The notes beneath the pieces are model-generated. The model saw only the letters and a program-made list of their open reading frames with translations, ran no database searches and was not told the origin of the DNA. Shown in pieces: positions 17,901 through 22,960 of a stretch of 38,352 nt of DNA. The position numbers and the translations under genes were made by a program. Position 1 is the first letter of the stretch; every line of letters starts with the position of its first letter. Source of the DNA: JALYRV01 sp035512575 (GTDB lineage: Bacteria > Acidobacteriota > Vicinamibacteria > Vicinamibacterales > SCN-69-37). The stretch is taken from assembly GCA_035512575.1 (NCBI GenBank), contig DATKDT010000153.1, positions 1 through 38,352 of the forward strand, given 5' to 3'.

Positions 17901-18078
17901 CATCGATCTGCGCCTGGAGGTCTTCAACGCCTTCAACCGCGCCAACTTCGGCCCGCCGTCACTCATCGCCTTCGCGGGCACGTCGGACACCGAAGCGCCG
18001 CTGGCGTCGTTCGGCCAGATCCGCAGCACCGTGACGTCGGCGCGCCAGATCCAGCTCGGCGTCCGCTGGACGTACTGA
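14998..18078 (+). CDS. Oar-like TonB-dependent receptor with carboxypeptidase-regulatory domain
   Basis: 1026 aa, an outer-membrane protein. A Sec signal peptide ends near residue 20 (TTAAAQ/T). A carboxypeptidase-regulatory-like Ig fold spans ~25-105 (VTDEEGRFALAGLPAGEYVL). The plug spans ~118-240, with INGRNFTDLMALQPGV, VYLLDGTLLND and FGRAAGGQINVITKSGTN. The beta-barrel runs to an aromatic C-terminal strand (QIQLGVRWTY). This combination is typical of the large Oar/OmpA-related receptor expansions in Acidobacteriota, whose substrates are mostly unknown. A surface-loop segment is coded by two near-identical 19-20 nt direct repeats (17675-17694 and 17709-17727). It begins 16 bp after the ftsB-like gene. 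Confidence 0.9.
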   Translation: MRSVLASLLFLLLSTTAAAQTTATLVGYAEDATGGRLPGVSIIVTSGATGAARQTVTDEEGRFALAGLPAGEYVLRAEIAGFRPLVRSGVRLTVGEHASLALTLAAGATEDVQVSGGAGQVNTRSSELSYLVDQRTIERIPINGRNFTDLMALQPGVTPFPHRDNGSVVAHGLAMSVNGADPRANVYLLDGTLLNDFTNGPAGSAAGTALGMDTVREFRVETNAYSAEFGRAAGGQINVITKSGTNELATSLFEFHRNDALDARNYFDTDGKPPFTRNQFGGTAGGPVARDRLFYFVGYEALRENLGRTIVTTVPDDNARMGILPSGTVAVSPAVQPYLDAFPRANGDSLGGGLARYTFPFDQTLRQHFFQARADAAPADAVQAFVRYTLDDANQRLPTDYPQFPRAFVSRNQFLTAEFRQVLTASTLHTARGGYSRTRIGQAVEANTAQPLPAFVPGRPLVGAIDIGGFPRFGTQVSANVRLGQDVYSAQYDLAHARGRHLFKTGALVEHYQDDEFNPTFSLGIFRFANLSAFLRNQPALFIGLTPEGDLNRRWDWTLYGVYAQDEIQLTRNVTVNAGLRYEGTTMPVDPRDIGMPDLLGAPVPGPLYDNPGGALSPRAGLAWNVFGSGRTSVRAGYGLYFNTSNQQNLIVTVTNPPATPRVFIPSPTFPVPPFERGTGISVRPVQQDIQLPRLHAWNANLQQELFTDWVVTLGYAGSRGRHLWRNTDANVPSPQILADGTPFYPAGLSRPNGAFSAIELKSSDGDSWYRALVVDLRKRWSAGLQVQSSYTWSKSEDTTQNATFFSDSTTAGVSAMPEFIEDYNKGLSDFHAEHNWILNFVWDLPRTGQGGVVGALADGWRLSGLLRMRSGSPLTPMLQTNRSRSLWSPSLGPGTGPDRPSYAPGHGPDAAVTGDPSQWFNPAAFVLPAAGTFGNVGRNELIGPDLRTVDAAVSRGFAAPALGARSRIDLRLEVFNAFNRANFGPPSLIAFAGTSDTEAPLASFGQIRSTVTSARQIQLGVRWTY

Positions 18079-18132
18079 CTGATTGGAACGGCTGAGCCGG
18101 AGGGTTCCCGCCGGGGCGCCGCGGCGACCCGG

Positions 18133-18396
18133 GCCGGCGGGCAGGCCGTCGACGTCGTGTCGCACGCCTTCCCGGGGGTGGGCCTGACGTGCGCCGTCAT
18201 CCTCCGACAGTCGCACGCCGTGCTGCACACCTGGCCCGGCAACGGCACCATCAACCTCGACATCTACTCGTCGGAGGGAGATCTGGCGTGCAGACAGGTC
18301 ATCACCGACCTCGCCATGGCACTCGGCGCGACAGAGATGGTCATCCACGAGCACGCGCGCAGAGGGCCTGGAGTGCCGGCGGCCCAGTCGGTGTAG
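18133..18396 (+). pseudogene. Remnant of an S-adenosylmethionine decarboxylase (speD-like)
   Basis: The frame from about 18145 encodes HAFPGVGLTCAVILRQSHAV and HTWPGNGTINLDIYSSEGD. It aligns with the middle and C-terminal part of the intact SpeD at 28837-29217. About 45 N-terminal residues are missing. The Glu-Ser self-cleavage site reads Gln-Ser, and the catalytic Cys (C83 in the intact copy) is Ser, while the two His residues are kept. A GTG at 18157 could start an 80-aa product, without a Shine-Dalgarno. It is in the same frame as the upstream receptor, separated by that gene's TGA. An 8-bp inverted repeat (18107-18114 with 18134-18141) lies at its 5' side. Best read as a decayed paralogue, less likely a non-enzymatic small protein. 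Confidence 0.6.
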
Positions 18397-18407
18397 GACG
18401 CCGCGCG

Positions 18408-19088
18408 TCAGTCGTGCAGAACGACGCTCAGCAGCGAGCTGTTGATTTTGACAGGCAGCTTGCCGTCGTATTCAATGAAGCCGAGCTTCTTGAATTTGTT
18501 GAGGAAGAAGTTCACGCGCGAGCGCGTCGTCCCCACCATCTCGGCGAGCGTTTCCTGTGAGACCTTCGGCACCACGCGGGCGGGCTTGTCGACCTTGCCG
18601 TAGCGGGCGAGCAGCAGCAGTGTGCGCGCCAGGCGCTTCTCGGCCGAATTGAAGAGCTGATCGACCAGGTCCTCCTCGATGCGGATGTGGCGCGTCAGCA
18701 TGTGGGTGATGAACCGGTCCGACATGCCGTGCTGCGTGCGCAGCAGCCGGCTCATCTGGGCCTTGCCGAGCAGGAGGACGGCGCTCGGCGTAATGGCCGT
18801 CGCGCTGCCCATGCGCACGGTCTCGCCGGCCAGGCAGCCCTCACCGAAGAAGTCGCCCGGGCCAAGCATGGCGACGACCGCTTCCTTGCCCGCTTTCGAC
18901 AGGACCGACAGCTTCACGCCGCCCGACTGGATGTACATCACGTGCTCAGCGTCGCCGCCCTGCGTGTAGATGGTCTCACCCCGTCCGTAGCGTCCCGTGG
19001 CGCCGTTGGCGGTCTCCAGAAACGCCTGGGCGCTGAACGGTGGCCCGGCCTTCGCCGCGGGACCCGCCAGCTTTCTCGTCTTTTGCAC
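18408..19088 (-). CDS. Crp/Fnr-family transcriptional regulator
   Basis: 226 aa from a GTG start at 19088. It has a cyclic-nucleotide-binding-type beta-barrel (residues ~30-120, with YIQSGGVKLSVLS and LGPGDFFGEGCLAGE), a dimerisation helix (~125-165) and a C-terminal winged helix (~176-208, SQETLAEMVGTTRSRVNFFL). The N-terminal cysteine cluster of oxygen-sensing FNR is absent, so redox sensing by an Fe-S cluster is unlikely. The GEGCLAGE stretch resembles the phosphate-binding cassette, but the ligand cannot be decided. Proteins of this subtype are common in Acidobacteriota. It is divergent from the histidine kinase at 19212 (123 bp) and may regulate it; that is inference from position only. 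Confidence 0.9.
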   Translation of the reverse strand: MQKTRKLAGPAAKAGPPFSAQAFLETANGATGRYGRGETIYTQGGDAEHVMYIQSGGVKLSVLSKAGKEAVVAMLGPGDFFGEGCLAGETVRMGSATAITPSAVLLLGKAQMSRLLRTQHGMSDRFITHMLTRHIRIEEDLVDQLFNSAEKRLARTLLLLARYGKVDKPARVVPKVSQETLAEMVGTTRSRVNFFLNKFKKLGFIEYDGKLPVKINSSLLSVVLHD

Positions 19089-19211
19089 GCTTCAGGATCG
19101 CACATCCGCCCACAGGGGGGTGTGCCGAAGTGAACAGCGGCAGCTTGCGGTTGAGGTTAGCCTTGAGACTCCCGGAACAGCTCCCCGCAACGGGCCTCCG
19201 AAGGAGGGACC

Positions 19212-20300
19212 ATGCTGCACGAATTCATCACGCTGAATCGCGACGAGATCATCCGCCGCTGCCGCGCAAAGGTCGCGGTCCGATCGGTGCCGCCGCCGAC
19301 CGAGGCCGAGATCAATCACGGCGTGCCGCTGTTCCTCGACCAGCTGGTCGCCGCCCTGCGGGCCGGTCAGAGCTCGAGCCCGGAGATCGGCACCACGGCG
19401 GTGCTGCACGCGCGCGACATGCAGCTGCAGGGGTTCACCGTCTCGCAGGTCGTGCACGACTACGGCGACGTCTGCCAGTCCATCACGGAGCTGGCCATCG
19501 AATCGGGCGCGCCCATCGACGCCGACGACTTCCGCCTGCTCAACTACTGTCTGGACGACGCGATCGCGCGGGCGGTGACCGAGTATGGACGCGAGCGGGA
19601 TCAGAACACGCTGGAGGGCGAAGTGGACCGCGGCACCGTGCGCCTGGGGTTTCTGGCGCACGAGCTGCGAAACCTGATCAACACGGCGCTGCTCGCGTTC
19701 CATGTGCTCAGGTCGGGCAACGTCGGCATCAGCGGCAGCACGGGCACCGCCCTGCACCGCAACCTGGTGAGCGCGGCGGATCTCATCAGCCGATCACTGG
19801 CCGAAGTGCGGCTGGCGCAGGGAGCGCAGAGCCGCGAGCATCTGGCGCTGGCGGCGTTCCTGCGACCCCTCGCCGACGACGCGCGGCTGGCCGCCGATGC
19901 CGAGGGGATCACGGTCGTCTTCGAGGCGCCGGACGACGTCGCGATCGACGCCGACCCCCAGGTGATGGCCGCGGTGGTCATGAACCTGCTGCAGAACGCG
20001 ATCAAATTCACGCGGCCGCACACCACCGTGACGCTGCGCGCGACCGCGTCGGGCGACCGCGTGCTGATCGAGGTGGAGGACGGGTGCGGCGGCCTGCCGC
20101 ACGGCGACGCGGCGGATCTGTTCCGGCCGTTCGAGCAGCGCGGCACGAACAAGAGCGGGCTCGGCCTGGGTCTGGCGTTCAGCCGCTGGGGCACGGAGGC
20201 GAACAGCGGCCGGATCTACGCGCGCGACATTCCAGGTACCGGCTGCGTGTTCACCGTGAACCTGCCGCGGAGCGGCGTGTCGGCACTAGCGCCCGCCTGA
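19212..20300 (+). CDS. Soluble sensor histidine kinase with RsbR-N-like sensor region
   Basis: 362 aa with no membrane segment. Residues 1-135 are an all-helical region resembling the N-terminal RsbRD/globin-like sensor domains that precede many short kinases. The H-box FLAHELRNLINTALLAF has the phospho-accepting His at 150 and an Asn in the usual place. The HATPase domain follows with the N-box MNLLQNAIKF, an altered D-box (VEDGCGGLP rather than DxGxG) and the G-box SGLGLGLAFSRW. The start is secured by a strong AAGGAGG four bases before the ATG. No response regulator is directly adjacent; the lone receiver at 21313 is the nearest candidate partner on the same strand. Confidence 0.88.
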   Translation: MLHEFITLNRDEIIRRCRAKVAVRSVPPPTEAEINHGVPLFLDQLVAALRAGQSSSPEIGTTAVLHARDMQLQGFTVSQVVHDYGDVCQSITELAIESGAPIDADDFRLLNYCLDDAIARAVTEYGRERDQNTLEGEVDRGTVRLGFLAHELRNLINTALLAFHVLRSGNVGISGSTGTALHRNLVSAADLISRSLAEVRLAQGAQSREHLALAAFLRPLADDARLAADAEGITVVFEAPDDVAIDADPQVMAAVVMNLLQNAIKFTRPHTTVTLRATASGDRVLIEVEDGCGGLPHGDAADLFRPFEQRGTNKSGLGLGLAFSRWGTEANSGRIYARDIPGTGCVFTVNLPRSGVSALAPA

Positions 20301-20366
20301 CAGGCGCTCCGGCATGACGAACGTGCGCCGCGCGCGATCATGCGAACGGCGCGCTCCCCACGTGCG

Positions 20367-21269
20367 CTACCGCTTGCCGCGGGCCATCGTCATCTTCATG
20401 TCGGTGCCCATCGACATCCGCATGCTCTCCCCTTCGGCGGCCATGTCCATCGTCATCTGCGACTTGAGCGTCAGGTCGCCCAGGGGCGCAACGTCGCCGT
20501 CGGCGAACGTCATGCGGCCGGTGCCCGCGCCGGCCATCGACACCAGTGTGGCCTCGGCGCCGGGCGGCATGCCGGGCGGCGTGAGCGTCTGGTTCGCCGC
20601 GCGCTGATCCACCGTCAGGGCCATGGTCGCGGAGGTGGCATCCATCGCTGTGATCTCGTATGTCGCTTTTTGATCGAGGCGTATGCCGCCTGATTCGACC
20701 ACCTGCGCGACTTCCCATTTCGCGCCGACACCCAGCGGCTCCTCGGGCAGCGGCGCGGACATCCGGTCGATCCCGGACGCGGACATGAACTGGTCGAACA
20801 TCGGATTGGCGCCCTTCGCCTTGTCGAAGGCCATCGCCCTGACGAAGCCGCGATCGCTCATCGTCGCGGTGCCTGTGAGCCCCTTGATGAGATCCAGGGC
20901 ATCGGCGGGCAGCCCGGGCCCGTCCATGGACGCTTCGACGAACGTGAAGACATACGTGATGTCGCCGTTCTCCGCGACGTTCGTGACGTCCACGTCCAGA
21001 CCGAGCTTCATCGGCGGCGCGTCCATCCTCTGCTCGCCCATGCCCAGCACGTCCATCGACATCGATATGTGCATGGTCATGTCGATGCGGTCCTTCGTGT
21101 CCGCGGGCACTTTGTAGCGGAGGAGCCGTTTCGGACCGCTGCCGGTCGAGAGCACCGTGACCGCCGGCTGCTCGACTTTGAGACTGGGAACTTCCTGAGG
21201 GGTCTGGGCAAAGGCCGGCGGAGCGGCCACACACAGGGCAAGCGCGGCTGAGAGGAGCGTTCGACACAT
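20367..21269 (-). CDS. Secreted protein resembling the DUF6263 family
   Basis: 300 aa. A Sec signal peptide (MCRTLLSAALALCVAAPPAF, cleavage after AFA near residue 21) precedes an exported domain. The domain starts with a YKVPADTKDRIDMTMHISMSM stretch, where small and methionine residues alternate along predicted beta-strands. It continues with DVTNVAENGDITYVFTF and ends with LTLKSQMTMDMAAEGESMRM. That pattern resembles the uncharacterised DUF6263 proteins. The ATG at 21269 was chosen over upstream ones because it begins the signal peptide and follows GGAAAGG. Methionine content is unusually high, which could suggest metal binding or oxidation buffering, but no defined motif is seen. Function unknown. 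Confidence 0.72.
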   Translation of the reverse strand: MCRTLLSAALALCVAAPPAFAQTPQEVPSLKVEQPAVTVLSTGSGPKRLLRYKVPADTKDRIDMTMHISMSMDVLGMGEQRMDAPPMKLGLDVDVTNVAENGDITYVFTFVEASMDGPGLPADALDLIKGLTGTATMSDRGFVRAMAFDKAKGANPMFDQFMSASGIDRMSAPLPEEPLGVGAKWEVAQVVESGGIRLDQKATYEITAMDATSATMALTVDQRAANQTLTPPGMPPGAEATLVSMAGAGTGRMTFADGDVAPLGDLTLKSQMTMDMAAEGESMRMSMGTDMKMTMARGKR

Positions 21270-21312
21270 GGCAACAAACCTTTCCGGGGGAGTGACGCCG
21301 GAATTATGATGC

Positions 21313-21708
21313 ATGTGCATGCCTTGCGTCCTCATCGTCGACGATCAGGCGGACGCCAGAACGATGCTCGACGTGCTGCTCCGAAGCCAGGGTTATGACA
21401 CCGAGCAGGCCGGCAACGGCGTGGAAGCGCTCGCGCTGCTCCGCACGTGTGAGCCGTGCCTGGTGCTGCTGGATCTGATGATGCCGGTCATGTCGGGCTG
21501 GGAATTCCGCGAGCGTCAGCTGCAGGACCCCGCGCTGGCCCATATCCCTGTGATCTGCATTTCGGCGGTCCACGAGCCCGACGAAGTCAAGCGGCGCTTG
21601 AACCTCTCCTGCCTGCCGAAGCCGGTCGATCTCGACGAACTGCTGGCCGCCGTGCGCGCGACATGCGGGCCGAGAGCGTGGCGGCAGAGGCCGAAGGCCG
21701 GCTACTGA
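21313..21708 (+). CDS. Stand-alone CheY-like response regulator receiver
   Basis: 131 aa, a single receiver domain with no output domain. The acidic pocket is VDDQ near the N-terminus, the phosphorylated Asp is in LVLLDLMMPVMSGWEF, the conserved Ser is in VICISAVHEPDE and the Lys is in CLPKPVDLDELL. ATG codons at 21313 and 21319 are both possible; the second gives MPCVLIVDD, the more usual receiver start. It is divergent from the secreted protein gene and is followed by a strong terminator. As an orphan receiver it may accept phosphate from one of the hybrid or soluble kinases nearby, or act as a phosphate sink. Confidence 0.9.
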   Translation: MCMPCVLIVDDQADARTMLDVLLRSQGYDTEQAGNGVEALALLRTCEPCLVLLDLMMPVMSGWEFRERQLQDPALAHIPVICISAVHEPDEVKRRLNLSCLPKPVDLDELLAAVRATCGPRAWRQRPKAGY

Positions 21709-21713
21709 AAAGC

Positions 21714-21739
21714 AAAAGGCCGCCATCGGGCGGCCTTTT
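21714..21739. terminator. Bidirectional intrinsic terminator
   Basis: AAAAGGCCGCC, loop ATCG, GGCGGCCTTTT: a perfect 11-bp inverted repeat with A- and T-runs at the ends, so it can work in both directions. It lies between the receiver gene (plus, stop at 21708) and the tRNA gene (minus, 3' end at 21746). Confidence 0.88.
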
Positions 21740-21741
21740 GA

Positions 21742-21822
<81 letters not shown>

Positions 21823-21836
21823 TCAGAAGAACCCTG

Positions 21837-21865
21837 AGTATACCCCGATCACTCCGCAATCGGAA
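21837..21865 (-). promoter_or_regulatory. Promoter candidate for initiator tRNA
   Basis: On minus, a good -10 box TATACT (21842-21837) lies 15 bp before the tRNA 5' end, with a weak TTCCGA -35 at 17-bp spacing. The -35 falls inside the last codons of the HIRAN-like gene. Confidence 0.45.
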
Positions 21866-22169
21866 AACTCGAGAGATCCACGAACACCTCAATCGCGCCC
21901 TGCGCGGTTCCGTCGGCGCCAGCCTTGCGAGCTGAACAGGACACGGCGCCGGCCGCCGCGGCGCTCTTGATCGCCTCGTACCGGCTGCGCGACGCCTCAG
22001 GAGCGACATACCCGATCTTGCCCGCCGGGCCGTGCACCGCGATGGCGTGAAAAAAATAGCGATTCTCGGGCTCGGGCACGAGCGTCGCCGTGAACTGCGC
22101 CGCCAGCGCGCCCAGACGCTCCCGATATGCGAGCGAACCAACCACGGGAATATGTGACGCTGCCGACAT
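21849..22169 (-). CDS. Small HIRAN-like domain protein
   Basis: 106 aa made almost entirely of one domain. VVGSLAYRERLGALA is followed by TATLVPEPENRYFFHAIAVH and GKIGYVAPEASRSRYEAI. The LVxEPxNxY...AIAV...G.xxGY pattern is the HIRAN signature; in SWI/SNF-type helicases that domain binds 3' DNA ends, and it also occurs alone in bacteria. The canonical 'DPNA' segment reads FFHA here. The C-terminal half (SCSARKAGADGTAQGAIEVF) adds a strand pair of unknown role. Starts of this gene and the sirtuin are only 19 bp apart on opposite strands. Its stop is 26 bp from the tRNA 5' end, so transcripts may run into the tRNA. Confidence 0.65.
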   Translation of the reverse strand: MSAASHIPVVGSLAYRERLGALAAQFTATLVPEPENRYFFHAIAVHGPAGKIGYVAPEASRSRYEAIKSAAAAGAVSCSARKAGADGTAQGAIEVFVDLSSFPIAE

Positions 22170-22188
22170 TCAGCTATTTTATTCGCGT

Positions 22189-22941
22189 ATGGACCCGCTG
22201 ATCGAGAGGCTTCGTGCCGCCAGGCGCGTGACCGTGCTGACCGGCGCCGGCGTCTCGGCCGCATCCGGCGTGCCGACGTTCCGCGGCGCCGGCGGCATGT
22301 GGAAACAGTTCAGGCCCGAAGCGCTGGCCACACCCGAGGCCTTCGCGCGCGATCCCGTCACCGTGTGGGAATGGTACGACTGGCGCCGGCAGGAGATCGC
22401 GAAAGCGGAGCCCAACGACGCGCATCACGTGCTGGCGCGCTGGGAGAAGCGCTTTCCGGCGTTCACGCTCGTGACGCAGAACGTCGACGGCCTGCACGAG
22501 CGCGCCGGCAGCAGGCAGATCGTCCGCTATCACGGCTCGATCTGGCAGCTGCAGTGCGCGCGGATGTCCGCAGGCCTGAAGGCCTGCGCCACCGAGAGCT
22601 GGGAAGACCTGCGCGCGCCCCTGCCCGCCCTGCCGCCCACCTGCCCGCACTGCGGCGGGCTCGCGCGCCCCGGCGTGGTCTGGTTCGGCGAGCCGATTCC
22701 GGCCGCCGCCATCCGCAACGCTTCGCGCGCCGCCGGGAACTGCGACGTGTTCCTCGCGATCGGCACCTCGTCAGTCGTCTATCCCGCGGCCGGCCTGCTG
22801 CACGAGGCCGCGCACCACGGCGCGTTCACGGCCGACATCAACGTCGAGGCAACGGAGGCGTCGACGGCAGTCGACCTGGCGATCAGGGCGCCGGCTGAGG
22901 ATGTACTGCGGGAGATTGACGCAAGGCTGGCCGACCCCTAG
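22189..22941 (+). CDS. Sirtuin (NAD-dependent protein deacylase), class III type
   Basis: 250 aa. The Rossmann part has TGAGVSAASGVPTFRGAGG (~18-36), TQNVDGLH (~96-103) and the catalytic His115 in YHGS. VWEWYDWRR carries the Tyr63/Arg66 pair that in SIRT5 and CobB selects succinyl or malonyl lysine, so desuccinylase activity is likely. The zinc ribbon is abnormal: the second pair is intact (C152-PH-C155), but the first reads C123-x9-C133 instead of C-x2-C, because ~10 residues (MSAGLKACAT) appear to be inserted. Zinc binding may still be possible through the Cys brought in by the insertion. There is no Shine-Dalgarno; a TATTTT box at 22175-22180 suggests a very short or absent leader. Confidence 0.93.
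   Translation: MDPLIERLRAARRVTVLTGAGVSAASGVPTFRGAGGMWKQFRPEALATPEAFARDPVTVWEWYDWRRQEIAKAEPNDAHHVLARWEKRFPAFTLVTQNVDGLHERAGSRQIVRYHGSIWQLQCARMSAGLKACATESWEDLRAPLPALPPTCPHCGGLARPGVVWFGEPIPAAAIRNASRAAGNCDVFLAIGTSSVVYPAAGLLHEAAHHGAFTADINVEATEASTAVDLAIRAPAEDVLREIDARLADP
22564..22593 (+). repeat. In-frame hairpin insertion in the sirtuin gene
   Basis: About 30 nt centred on an 8-bp stem, CGCAGGCC/GGCCTGCG, with loop TGAA (22569-22588), interrupt the zinc-ribbon codons without breaking the frame. The stem resembles the GCAGGC/GCCTGC hairpin of the intergenic repeat at 27943-27966. The endpoints are inferred from where sirtuin similarity stops and resumes. Confidence 0.5.
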
Positions 22942-22960
22942 TCCCGCCCCCGGCCGCGCG

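Noticed and set aside
18107..18141. 8-bp GC inverted repeat after the TonB-receptor stop as a terminator.
   Set aside because: It has a 19-nt loop and no T-run, and it lies at the edge of the speD remnant. Not convincing as an intrinsic terminator.
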